From Hofstenia miamia (Eukaryota > Xenacoelomorpha > Acoela), in the NCBI GenBank assembly GCA_004352715.1, contig SCFE01000002.1, forward strand, positions 587,995 through 651,994: a DNA stretch of 64,000 nt. The letters are read 5' to 3'. The position numbers were made by a program, and so were the translations under genes. The notes under the pieces were generated by a model that worked only from the letters and a program-made list of their open reading frames with translations, had not been told where the DNA came from and made no database searches. Shown here piece after piece: positions 54,173-64,000 of this stretch. Within the stretch, counting starts at the first letter, position 1; each line of letters begins with the position of its first letter.

Positions 54173-56125
54173 TGTAGAGTCACTCAGGGCCCCTATTTTG
54201 ATTTTATTCTTTTGATTATTTGGCACTCCAAAATTAGAGTTACATCACAGTAACATCATTATTTGCTGCTATCAATTTATATCAATTTCTTTTAAATCAA
54301 TTTGTATATTTTCAAGTGCAGTTTTTTTGGTCAATTTATTATTTGTCCCCTTGATCTAAACCTACGTGTAATTGCTTGTTTAATTTTGCAAGGGAACTCA
54401 TGTGCAAGTTGTAAACATTAAGCAGGTAATAATTTATGAAACTTGTAATAAATACTTGAGGAACCTGTAGTGAATGCACAAAATAATTCATCTTACTCCA
54501 ATAATGTTTGATCTTCTCAAAATTAATTTATATGATAACCCCTTTTAGGTTTTGACATGGATTTTAGTTTGATAATTTCTGCTTAAGATCCAGCAACAAT
54601 ATTGGAGGAACTGCACTGGGTTTGGAGAGACAAATAGCTCCTTAATGGTGACAGCCAAAATTTTGGTTGCTTTAGGTTACAGCTACATGTAAGTGTAGGG
54701 AATAAGAGGTTTTAATTTGATTGTTTCATTTTGTACATGCACTTAATAATAACACACTGCAAGCATAATATGTGGCTGGCAAATGTGAATGCATGGTAAT
54801 TACATGCCTTTTGTTTTATTATTTATTTACATGAGCTGAGATAATATACCTCTGAGATAAATTGTTTATTTTGTAATATCCTCTACCAGGCATTATAACT
54901 GTTTATCTACTGTTACTGTATAATGTTAGCTGTGTTATTGTGGGTAAGGATTTACTTGTTATTACTGCTTGACTAGTTTCTTCTGTTAACTTATATAACC
55001 TAGAATTAACTGTTCACTGTTTAGGTGACAAAGCCATGTGGTAATCTCTATAATGCTATTTTGTTGGGCATCTGCCCAAATCAGATCTCCACATCCAGTT
55101 TCACCATTCCATCTGATGCTTGAGTGCCACTTCTCAGCTCAATTGATATAGCTTATGTGTACCCTACATTAGCTCAGTGCTTACTCAAGACACAACACAA
55201 TTCAACTTAAACTTTATTGTGTGAAAGTGTTATATCAATTCACAACCTAAACTGTTACTAGTTGTTTGTTTAATATTACATGTAGCCATTACCAAAATAT
55301 ATTGGCTTATTTAAATATATCTTGTTCAAACAACTTCCTAACCTATATTTATAATTTAGTAAATGTATGATCACTTTATCAGTCATTTATGGGTCATCAA
55401 TTTGGATCTAAAATAGTATTAATATATCTCCTAGGTTTCAGTCATCCAACTGTTTGTTGACAATTATTTATTTTAATACATGTAGAAATGAAATGCTAGT
55501 CAGCTAATCAATAGAAAAACCCCTATACTTAACTTATGTGCACTTTTGTGATCTGGCACAGAGACCCTAGAATCATTCCCTGTGATGGATCCAGACCACT
55601 ACTAAACACTGCTTGATTAACTCAACATTGTATTAAATAATCAAACTGTTAATAAGATGAAAAATAAGAATTCTAAGTAAAATTCTTTATCAAATTCTTA
55701 CAATAAGTTTCAATGTATTTATAGTAATTCCAAAAGAAGTACCAGTTGATTCAAATTTAAACTTCTGCCAATATGGCAGCTATAAAATAATGTAAGCATC
55801 ATTTAGTGAAAAGTATTTTTATCAACAGATACAAATATCTCTTTTTTGACACATATTTTATTTTTGGTTGCATTTTACAAATTAATCTGAAATAATAGCA
55901 ACTGATATGGCTTTGGCATGATGTCATGTGAATTGGTCACTGCTGGAGTCCTTTATGGAATAGAATCTCTGTATTTGTTTGGCAGAATCAGGGAACCACC
56001 AATGTATGTTTCTTTTGTTGAAATGCAGGTTGCTCTCTGCTGCAGTAGACTTTGCAACCTGTTGATCTAAACTCTTGAGTTACTCAGTACCACTAGAGTA
56101 GCCAGAGATCTCCTGCAATTCTAAA
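54173..56125 (+). repeat. Family B LTR (5' LTR of B2) with inserted E arm
   Basis: Starts TGTAGAGTCACT; ends TTCTAAA (one change from TTCTACA) before the primer site. Without the insert (54873-55896) it is about 930 bp. About 65 bp of LTR present in the 52451 copy are missing at the insertion point, so the insertion was not clean. Confidence 0.8.
54873..55896 (+). repeat. Solo arm of element E
   Basis: A continuous copy of one E arm (inner part 54873-55345, outer part 55346-55896). It begins at exactly the inner arm boundary seen at 50409 (GTAATATCC). It preserves the uninterrupted site CTTCCTAACC at which family A inserted in the left arm. Confidence 0.85.
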
Positions 56126-56141
56126 TGGTGACCCTGACGTG
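56126..56141 (+). promoter_or_regulatory. Primer-binding site, family B
   Basis: TGGTGACCCTGACGTG directly follows the LTR. It differs at about five of 16 positions from the family A site and is probably the same tRNA-Arg site after decay. Confidence 0.5.
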
Positions 56142-56580
56142 ATTCTGTACAAATTAGTGTGTCAGTTAAACTCTACTCTATTCTGTTGAAGTGTGCATTC
56201 AAATTGATGCCTGGAGATGAACTCTGATCATGAAGTTTGTGTACATACCAAAGTGGTCATCGGATTTTTGCCTGGTGATTGTGAGATAGTGCTGAGCTGT
56301 TACTGTTTCTCCATCATATTTGATTTTGTTCTTTCTCTTTGGTGTGAGCCAGCTGGGATAGTTGCTTCCCCTGGCTGTGAATCATCTTCACTACCAACCA
56401 ATGCATACCTTTGCCTCTTATGTTATTTTTACACTGCAGTTCTGTACTTTGACATTTTGGTTGTTATCTTGTTGTTGTCTCATTCATCTAGAATTTGGAT
56501 TTAATACTGTACCCTATGCTGTGCTGTTACTGTTATTAGTTTTTGTTTCTCTGAACCCAGTTGGAATTTCTCTTGATTTA
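56142..56580 (+). other. Untranslated leader of B2
   Basis: About 440 bp between primer site and gag. Short frames only. The position and length match the leaders of A1 and A2. Confidence 0.45.
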
Positions 56581-57590
56581 ATGGAATTGTTTTCTGAATT
56601 TTCTTGTTTTTTCTGAATGGATTTAGTTGTTTATCTCGTAATGGGACTCCTACTCAGGGTTTCCCCAGTGTGAGTGCTAGCAGCTCAGACGTTGCTCCTC
56701 ACACCACTGGAATTAGTTCTATTGTTTCTCCTTATTTCATTCTCCCACAGACACCACCATCTCCAGAGCCTCAAAACACCAAGATTGATTAGCTTTGAGC
56801 TGCCCTTACTGAACAAACTAGTCAGCATCTTGCTTGTGAGCAATGCCTAGATTCACTTCAAGCAGAGATACCCAATTTGAATAGTGTCATTTCATTGATT
56901 CAAACACTTTGGAAATTCAACTCCAGACTTTAGCAATGCCTCCACCTACATCTCCACTGTGACAGAGTAGCCCACCTTGCTTTTCACCCTTTCAGTCTGG
57001 ACTTTCCAAGTATGTAACTTGTGGTGTTTTACAAGACATTTTAGACAATTTCTGCTCACCTTCCAGGCAGCCCTATTGTTGCTACCTTTACACCATTGAT
57101 GCCTCAATTCATTACCTGTCACTTCATTTACAACTGGAGAGCCTACCTTTACACAGTCAGCTTTGACTCAAGTTTCCCAATTAACCACAGTTGCCACTCC
57201 AGTCTTGTATGTGCTGAGTGTGAACATTTTGCCTCATGCACCTGTAAACAATTGTGCTACCCCCACTGTTGTAACTCCAATTACTCCACCACAGTCATGT
57301 GATCTTTCTATGTCCACTCTAAAGAGTGGCCCTCATTTTACTCAATTGATATTACCTATGACTACTGTTGGGGCTGAAACCACTAACTTATTTAATCCTC
57401 ATTCTATATTATCTAAATTCACTGAAAAGATTGACGAAATTTCACAATCTTTTGAAGAATGGTTTTTTCTCTTGAAGTTAACCATGTGGCAGTATAAGGC
57501 TACACAGTGGTGTGCTCAGCCAAGTGATCAATGGCCAGGAATGCCCTGTACAATATTTCAGCCAGAAGCTCCACAATGCTGAACTGAAAT
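56581..57590 (+). pseudogene. gag: gag, family B copy B2
   Basis: A decayed gag: a Ser/Thr/Pro-rich N-terminus with PSVSASSSDVAPHTTGISSI (56655-56720), a remnant of the coiled-coil zone, a TVATPVLYVLSVNILPHAPV linker (57190 onward), and a capsid block KIDEISQSFEEWFFLLKLTM (about 57427-57486), homologous to the A2 capsid at 39215. It is cut off near 57590, where sequence jumps to the RNase H tail. The zinc knuckle is lost in the deletion. Confidence 0.7.
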
Positions 57591-57830
57591 CAGAAATGCT
57601 AGCACTATTAGAGAGTCTGAAGAAGTTTTGATTCTTCATTTAGGTCGCCAATTTGTTGTGTGCACCAACAACTCTGCACTAGCTTGGCTTAAAAAATTCC
57701 CTGGCAACAAGTCAAACATTGTTGCCTGATGGTTGGAATACCTTAATGACTTCTCTTTTATGATCACTCACTGCCCTGGGAGATTGCATCTCAATGCTGA
57801 CTATTTCACCACTATGCCAAGCTACAAGAG
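57591..57830 (+). pseudogene. pol: RNase H tail of pol, family B copy B2
   Basis: It starts abruptly after the deletion: LHLGRQFVVCTNNSALAWLK, then a TGA at 57727-57729, WLEYLNDFSFMITHCPGRLH and LNADYFTTMPSYKRDL. The third catalytic Asp of RNase H (CTDNS in A2) is Asn here (CTNNS). Protease, RT and the first half of RNase H are missing on this strand. Confidence 0.75.
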
Positions 57831-59479
57831 AGACTTGCAAAAGCTGCTGGGTGAAAAAACCCCATTTGGATTTATCCCCACTTGTGAGTATGAGTTCCTC
57901 CCAGATATCAATGCAGATCAAAATGGGAAAGTGATCCTCCCCATTATGGTAAAGGAGGAGATTTCAGAAAAGGAAATTGCCTCACATCAATTTCATGACA
58001 AAGTCTTGTCCAAAATTGTCTTTAAGATCAAGAGCCCTGACCAAGCTATCAGTGACTTTGTGAAGAGATACTTTCAACATTATCATTGGAAGCTTACCAA
58101 AGCTGGATTTCTCTACATGCATAGTCAGAACAACCATCTGGCAATCCCAGAGAGAGTATTTTAAGTGAGATCTGGTCCTGAAGATCCATGAACCTGGTCA
58201 CCTTGGGATTATCCAGACAGAAAGAACATTTAATGCTCTTTACATCACTATTGGTATTAGAGCTATGGTACAAGATGTGATTGATAAATGTGAAGCATGC
58301 CTCCTTCAAGAGAGCTGAGCTCCATAGTCGGGTCACTGAAAGAACAAACAAAGTGGTCCACATGGACATTGAAATGCTATCAAGGGATGAGCAAGGATTC
58401 CAATACCTGTTGGTCTTGATAGTCATTTCACTAAGTATGCACAACTCATTCCTCTTGACAATACCACTGTGAAAGTCATTGGCAACAGAATTGTGAAAGA
58501 CTGCATCTTTAAGCTCAGGCCTATGGAGCATTTGGTCTCTGACCATGGTCCTCAGTTTGAGAACTCTTTAATGTCTACTCTCATGAAAGAACTAGAGATC
58601 ATACATGATTTCACCACTGCTTACCATCCACAGTCAAATGGCATCATCAAGCGACTGAACTGCACCATCATTAAACTGATCAGAGTCACTTTAGCCTGTG
58701 CTGCTGGCCAGAATTGGAGACACGTCATAGAAGTGGTCGATATTCTTTTACAATATCACAGTGCACTCCACCACCAAAGTAAGCCCTTTCAAAGCCATGT
58801 TTGGCCGCAAAGCAAGCACTCCTTTGTTGATCATGTTCCTGGACTACAATGAGCCAACCTTGAAGAATTTTGTGAACCAGATGCTGAAAGAATTCCAAGA
58901 TGTGCACCTTTCTATCTGCCATAATACCAATCAGTCTGTTATTCACCAGAAAATAAATTTTGATAAAAAGCTGTACAGCAAACCTCACAAAGTTGGAGAT
59001 TCTGTGTTCACTTATTTTCCTCATCAGGTCACTGACTTGAACCAGGTATGAAAACTTGCCACTAATTGGCAAGGACCTTTTAAAATAGTCAAGGTGTTAG
59101 ATCACCACTGGTACTTATTAGATAATGGTAAAGTCGCCTATTTTCAGTGACTTAGATGAACAATCAAAGATATACAAAATGCAGTCATTGACAATAATAA
59201 CAAGTTTTCTCTCGTCAATGATGGCGTTAATGAGATAGAGTATTATGATAACCTCACTGAATGTGAGGAAGATGACCTTACACAGGTCAAGTATGATAGT
59301 AACCTCAGTAGTTGTAGCAACACTATAGCTACTCATATTTTGCCTAAACCAAAAGCTAGAGATCAGAGATAGAGATATTTAGACCATTTAGATACAAAAG
59401 AATGGGACCTTAATCTTATTTCTTTGTTTAGCAACTATGAAATGAACAGAAAACCAACCCCCAACTAGATGCCAAGTAT
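57831..59479 (+). pseudogene. pol: Integrase region of pol, family B copy B2, catalytic Glu lost
   Basis: A linker with DINADQNGKVILPIMVKEEI leads to the zinc domain (HEPGHLGI, CEAC, frame-shifted near 58150-58300). The core has Asp 58365-58367 (HMDIEML) and Asp 58541-58543 (SDHGPQFEN), but at the Glu position 58649-58651 it has Lys (GIIKRLN), preceded by C. KVSPFKAMFGRKAS, HKVGDSVFTYFP and NWQGPFKIVKVLDH follow, then an acidic tail. TGA at 59049-59051 stands where A2 has CGT (Arg). Homologous throughout to the A2 integrase. Confidence 0.85.
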
Positions 59480-59749
59480 GAAGACAAATCAATCTGTGAG
59501 ATGAAACAAAGTGATCAATGACGCCCAGATGATCAGATGAAGGCACTTCCTGAAAATGAGAATGCCTGGCAGAAGACACCCATAGCAGCCGTGACTATGA
59601 GGGGAGACAACTCTCTCCTCAGGAGTGGACTTCCCACGACTATGCACAGAGACAAATCTCTGTGCGTGAATCCAAGGAGCATGTTGACTCAAAACCCCCT
59701 CCTAGTCCTGGTCATTCCTCCCACAACTCAGCTAGTATTAGGTCCTGAA
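59480..59749 (+). other. Junction between pol and third ORF, family B
   Basis: About 270 bp, GC-richer, without a conserved frame. It corresponds to 43800-44067 in family A. Confidence 0.4.
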
Positions 59750-62705
59750 TGTAAAGCTAAAACAGGTTGGCGATGAGATCTTACATCCATACTTTATTGC
59801 TACTCAGAAAGCAGTCTGCTTAGTCAGAGATAATATATCAGAAGAAACAAAGAATAGGTTGTGATGGACATTTAATACTAAGGATCTAACCTGTTCAGTC
59901 AACTTGATTCCCTTTGTCATAGATGCCAAGCATAGACCTCAGATCAACATGATTATTTGTTATGATTCTAAGATGTTAGCTGGCATGGCACAACCTTACT
60001 GGCGAAGCACTGTTCTCACTATGTTCAATGAGGACTTCAACTTATCGCATCTGTGCCAGTTTCTAAACAGTAAAGAAATTCGAATACATTAACATCAATT
60101 TTGACGACCTACTAGTTGTCTACTTTTTTCATGTCAATGAGGTAAACCACCCCCGAATCATGGAAAAGATTGAAATAGCCTATCAACTCACCAAAGTGGA
60201 GAAGATACACCTTGTTATGTTTTTAAAAGAAGAATACCAGGACACTATCCTGGACAAAGTTGAAAGTTTGCACTTTTGCATGGAGAACTTCACCGTTCTG
60301 TACAAAAGCTCCTATCAGCCCACAAGTATGTATAATACTCACATAATATCAGCTACTATGATCATCTACACTGATCTGCTCTTGTGCAAGAAAATTCCAA
60401 CACACTGTCTCACAGTAAATACTCATCTGATAATCAATATGTGCATCCAAGCCCAATCACTCAAGTCAATCAACATTAGCTAGCCCAGCCTCCACTCTGA
60501 CGTCTCTGATCTTCATGTCAGTTTTGCAGTTTTGCAAAGTGCTGTTACCCTGCAAGAAATTGATGAGGTGTGGATAAACCTGAAAGCTGATCACAGTCCA
60601 GAGACTAATGGCCTACCATCAACACTCAGAGCCCTACGTCACAGTATCATCAATCAGTCAAGAGAACACTTGCAGAGTTACGCCTGTCCCATGACACACA
60701 AGATCATCAAAACTTCTTTGAGAAAATGTTCTCAGAAAAATTTGCTCCAGTGATCCAATCCTGTGGAGCCATGTGGGTTCTTGCCACTTTCCTTACAGTT
60801 GATCCTCATCTTCAGCTACCCATGGATAAAGCCACCAGAGAAAGACTCATGAAACAGTGCTCACACGAACTTGCTATTGGTCCCACAGCCTGGAAGGTTA
60901 AGAATTGGTTGCTCTACTCTTGCTTGTTGCCTGCCTTGCCTGGGAAGAATAAGAAAGCAATGGAATGTTTTGAGAAATTCTACGCCCATCTCATCAGATC
61001 CAGTGGACCCCTTGGTCGCCTCCCACCTCAGATGATCATCAACTGATTAGGAGTCGCGTTTCCAACTTAAATATCTTCTCAGATACCCTCAAAAAGTACA
61101 TGTGAGGAGCAACTGCTGAGACCAAGTTTTCTTCTCTTAACTCTGAGTATGCACCTCTGTGTACAAGTCGACTCATGCACTGTGAATATTTCTCCACCAA
61201 ACAGTTTATTGAATTGGTTGGTCACTACAACATCCTGAACTGCACAGAAATCTTATTCAACCTGGAATGGCTCAATTATCCTGAGTACGGGTACAGTAAA
61301 CTTAAACAAACCCAGTGACAAGCTACCAAGAATGGCAAGGTCATCCCAATCACTGTTTTAGGGAAGACCATGAAAATGCCTGAACAATTCTGCCACAAGG
61401 AAGAACTCTTATCCTCCTCAGCTATTGAGGTATCACCAGTGACAAAAGCCCTCATTGAAGCTGTTAACCTAGAAAAGTTCTCAGGGGTCACAGTCTCACC
61501 CAAGCTCACACCCACCTGGTCTTTTACCAATAATGAACAAATCTTAATGATTGAGAACTGCCTGGAAGAATTTGCAGAGAAACCAGCGATAGTTGATCAC
61601 ATTGTCAAGCCCAACAGTGACAATGACATCCTCAGCCTCATGAAATGGTGCCTCACAGAAATGCTAACCAAAGAAGAGCTTGTACTCGCCCTGGACGTAG
61701 AATGTACTACTGCCCACCTTCATCTCTCCACCACTCAAATTGAAAATCTACAGAGCCACAGACTCTGCAGCGCTTTTTGGGACTCCATCAAGGATGCAAA
61801 GATAAACTACCCTTTACGATTGGAACAGCCTCCCTTCAGAACAAGTCCAGCTTTGCCCAGTTAGAAAACAACATTGAGAAGAACAACCTTCTCCACATCA
61901 AACCGCCTTGTTTGATGACACCACTAATTCTGCCATCATGGAGAGTGCACTGGGGAAAGAAGAAAGTCTCTGCCCATCTCACAGACCACATTAATTACGT
62001 CTCTACTGCCTCTGAAGTTGACAGATCTATGCAAGCTAAGGAGTATAAGGATACCTGCAATGCATTGCTAGAAGGTGACAACCCTGAGCACATATACATC
62101 AATGGGAAACTAACCATCAAAGACATTTTTCAGAAGGGCCAGCCTATCTCTACTCAACTAGAGAAAATCCATCAAACCATCAATTTGCTAGACCCTCGCG
62201 TTGTCATTCTATTTCAAGCCAGAGGTGACTTGACGTGGGCTAATAAAGCTGAGACTATAACCTGATATTACGATGTAACCAAGCATATCAAGATCATTAC
62301 CATGCTACATGCTGGCATAACAGACCCTGAAGAAATGACACTGCAACAAGTAAATGAGTATTGCTTGCTCTTCATTGACCATGCTACCCATATGGGATCT
62401 CTCAGGGAAGTCTTCCTTCACTTTTATCCCAATACCAAAATTAGCACAGATGATGTGCACACCTTGGACACCAATGCCTTAATGATGCTCCTTATTGCCC
62501 TCAAGGGCCTTTGTCTTTACAAGCATTTTTACAATACCTTCACCCAGAGGTTGAATGTGTTGTAACGAAACTGTCCTATTAGTTTGAGGCTACCAGAGCT
62601 CAAATATTTCATATATTGGCCAAAGAGATGATTGAGAAGCCCAAAAGTTGTTGTGTGGTCCTACAGTCCAACTGTTACCACAGCCTTAACCATGCAATGG
62701 GGGCA
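59750..62705 (+). pseudogene. Long third ORF downstream of integrase, family B (unknown protein)
   Basis: A homologue of the family A third ORF, broken by frameshifts and stops. It retains VGDEILHPYF, FVIDAKHRPQINMIICYDSK, AWKVKNWLLYSCLLPALPGK, VNLEKFSGVTVSP, LALDVECTTAHLHLST, FWDSIKDAKINYP, GDNPEHIYINGKLTIKDIFQ, and MTLQQVNEYCLLFIDHATHM followed by GSLREVFLHFYPNTKISTDD. Block order and spacing match family A across almost 3 kb while third-base positions differ widely, which argues for past selection on the protein. No known domain, membrane segment or catalytic motif was recognised. Confidence 0.75.
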
Positions 62706-62770
62706 TGTAGAGTCACTCAGGGTCTCTCTTTTATTTTTATTTAATTTTTAGGCACTCTCAAATTAATTCG
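62706..62770 (+). repeat. Family B LTR, first 65 bp only (3' end of B2)
   Basis: TGTAGAGTCACTCAGGG after a G-rich tract, matching 52451 onward until about 62770, where an inverted family B coding fragment begins. Confidence 0.8.
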
Positions 62771-63260
62771 GTTCCATGATGATTGTATCTGTGAAAGTTA
62801 ACAAGATTTCTTGGTTACAGGTAGTAGTAAGCTCCTCCTGTGGCTCACTTTTGCAAATAGAGAGAGTGTTAGTTCCATAATTGATTACACATGTGTTTCT
62901 CTTGAGGAAGTCATTCCCAAGAATGACATCATACAGTAGAGGCTGATTGCAGGTGTCAACCACAATAAGGTCCACGCAAAAACATTCCTGGTGGATGCGC
63001 AATTCAAGGTTGTTAATCTTGTGCTTCAGCAAAATGGTATTCCCTGAAGCATCCAATAAACAAGCAGTGGAAGGTAACAAATCTTCTCTCTTTAGGCAAA
63101 GCTTGTCACAACAGGTGTTGCTGATGATGGATACAGAAGCTCCTGTATCAATGGTGGCGTCAGTTCACATCCGTGGGGATGACATTAGTGTGTAGCAACA
63201 AAGTTATCACCAAAACATCATGCACACAGTTTTCAGGAGGTGGCGCTCCAACTAATTTAA
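62771..63260 (-). pseudogene. pol: Family B protease, minus strand, DTG intact
   Basis: On minus, a frame enters from the -1 shift site with LVGAPPP. Stops and shifts follow near 63165-63190, and then the active-site block DATIDTGASVSIISN (Asp 63147-63149, Thr 63144-63146, Gly 63141-63143). A long frame continues with NTILLKHKINNLELRI, CNQPLLYDVILGNDFLKRNT and TDTIIMEPN, ending at the junction with the truncated LTR. The homologous protein in family A has DTR. This shows that the ancestral active site was the normal one. Confidence 0.8.
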
Positions 63261-63548
63261 ATGGTTGACAGACTTGACCAGGGTGTCAGGAGTACATGCT
63301 TCAATGGAAGGCTAATTGATGATGATACCATCCCCATCTGCAATTAGGCGGATAACTGCCCCACTCTGGGTATGAATGTGGGTTGACTGTCTTTCAGTGT
63401 CTGCCTTTTTCTGCACTGTAGCAGAACTTGATGAGGTTAATGACTTAGTGGTAGTTTGACCCGTCTTCAGGTCACCAGCATCTCTCTTGATGCGTGTTGT
63501 GTTTTGTAGCATGTAAACAATGCTAATCTCCTTCTTAATAATAGAGTT
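63252..63548 (-). pseudogene. gag: Family B gag C-terminus, minus strand
   Basis: On minus from the gap edge: LQNTTRIKRDAGDL, a Ser/Thr-rich segment, then AVIRLIADGDGIIIN (matching QLIADGEGFII in A1). One in-frame stop lies at 63312-63314, and the natural end is TAG 63252-63254. The zinc knuckle expected between these blocks is not recognisable. Confidence 0.65.
63255..63261 (-). promoter_or_regulatory. -1 ribosomal frameshift heptamer T TTA AAT at gag/pro junction (family B)
   Basis: Gag codons CAT TTA AAT TAG place the heptamer directly before the stop. Protease continues in the -1 frame (KLVGAPPP), followed by a GGAG...CTCC mini-stem. Same position and frame logic as in A1 and A2 although the families are diverged. 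Confidence 0.7.
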
Positions 63549-64000
63549 NNNNNNNNNNNNNNNNNNNNNNNNNNNNNNNNNNNNNNNNNNNNNNNNNNNN
63601 NNNNNNNNNNNNNNNNNNNNNNNNNNNNNNNNNNNNNNNNNNNNNNNNNNNNNNNNNNNNNNNNNNNNNNNNNNNNNNNNNNNNNNNNNNNNNNNNNNNN
63701 NNNNNNNNNNNNNNNNNNNNNNNNNNNNNNNNNNNNNNNNNNNNNNNNNNNNNNNNNNNNNNNNNNNNNNNNNNNNNNNNNNNNNNNNNNNNNNNNNNNN
63801 NNNNNNNNNNNNNNNNNNNNNNNNNNNNNNNNNNNNNNNNNNNNNNNNNNNNNNNNNNNNNNNNNNNNNNNNNNNNNNNNNNNNNNNNNNNNNNNNNNNN
63901 NNNNNNNNNNNNNNNNNNNNNNNNNNNNNNNNNNNNNNNNNNNNNNNNNNNNNNNNNNNNNNNNNNNNNNNNNNNNNNNNNNNNNNNNNNNNNNNNNNNN
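63549..64000. other. Assembly gap to window end
   Basis: At least 452 Ns continuing to the end of the window. Confidence 0.99.

Larger units (their letters stand above)
54173..62770 (+). mobile_element. Ty3/gypsy-type LTR retrotransposon, family B, copy B2
   Basis: 5' LTR (54173-56125, itself carrying an element E arm), primer site, gag, a large deletion removing nucleocapsid, protease and most of RT, then RNase H tail, integrase, third ORF, and a truncated 3' LTR (62706-62770). The same layout as family A, diverged at protein level. The integrase catalytic Glu is Lys. Defective. Confidence 0.85.

Overview
The window is a gapped scaffold from an AT-rich, intron-era eukaryotic genome, almost certainly an invertebrate animal. 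The evidence is Polinton/Maverick remnants, two related Ty3/gypsy-type LTR retrotransposon families, several non-LTR retrotransposon tails, a mariner fragment and a RecQ1-type helicase. There are no bacterial-style operons. The exact lineage cannot be read from the sequence. Only two reading frames look intact: the 608-codon RecQ helicase (26128-27954, minus) and a small unknown ORF (173-616). Nearly everything else recognisable is a broken mobile element.

Layout. 1-4107: small unknown genes in a 985-bp tandem duplication, then a decayed Polinton-type DNA polymerase B. 4905-8507: 5' part of gypsy family A, copy A1 (LTR, gag, protease), ending in a gap. 9508-15779: gene-free AT-rich DNA with a faint hAT-like remnant. 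15780-21600: a second, larger Polinton wreck with a capsid-like gene and packaging ATPase on minus, and a PLA2-like domain, integrase and polymerase B on plus. It is interrupted by a mariner fragment and a GIY-YIG/Penelope-like remnant. 24756-32650: the RecQ helicase among three non-LTR retrotransposon remnants. 34584-51916: an inverted-repeat element (E), split by gypsy family A copy A2 (35226-49174). 51917-62770: gypsy family B, inserted next to and into other retroelement debris. 62770-63548: an inverted family B gag/protease fragment.

How the parts work together. Gypsy families A and B share LTR ends (TGTAGA...TCTACA), a primer-binding site resembling tRNA-Arg, a coiled-coil gag with one zinc knuckle, and a slippery heptamer T TTA AAT immediately before the gag stop with protease in the -1 frame. 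Both also have an unusual long third ORF (about 1000 codons, no recognised homology) between integrase and the 3' LTR. Its protein sequence is clearly conserved between the families, and it is the best candidate here for something undescribed.

The gypsy copies are dead in a patterned way. The replaced catalytic residues in protease, reverse transcriptase, RNase H (family A) and integrase (family B) all fit CG to CA changes, and many in-frame TGA codons fit CGA to TGA. This is consistent with CpG methylation and deamination in the host.

Assembly caution. There are 1000-N gaps at 2010-3009, 8508-9507 and 50593-51592, and shorter gaps at 20972-20992, 48529-48708 and 63549-64000. Single Ns at 35968, 47439 and 48272 mark contig joints, and several apparent duplications sit exactly on these joints.
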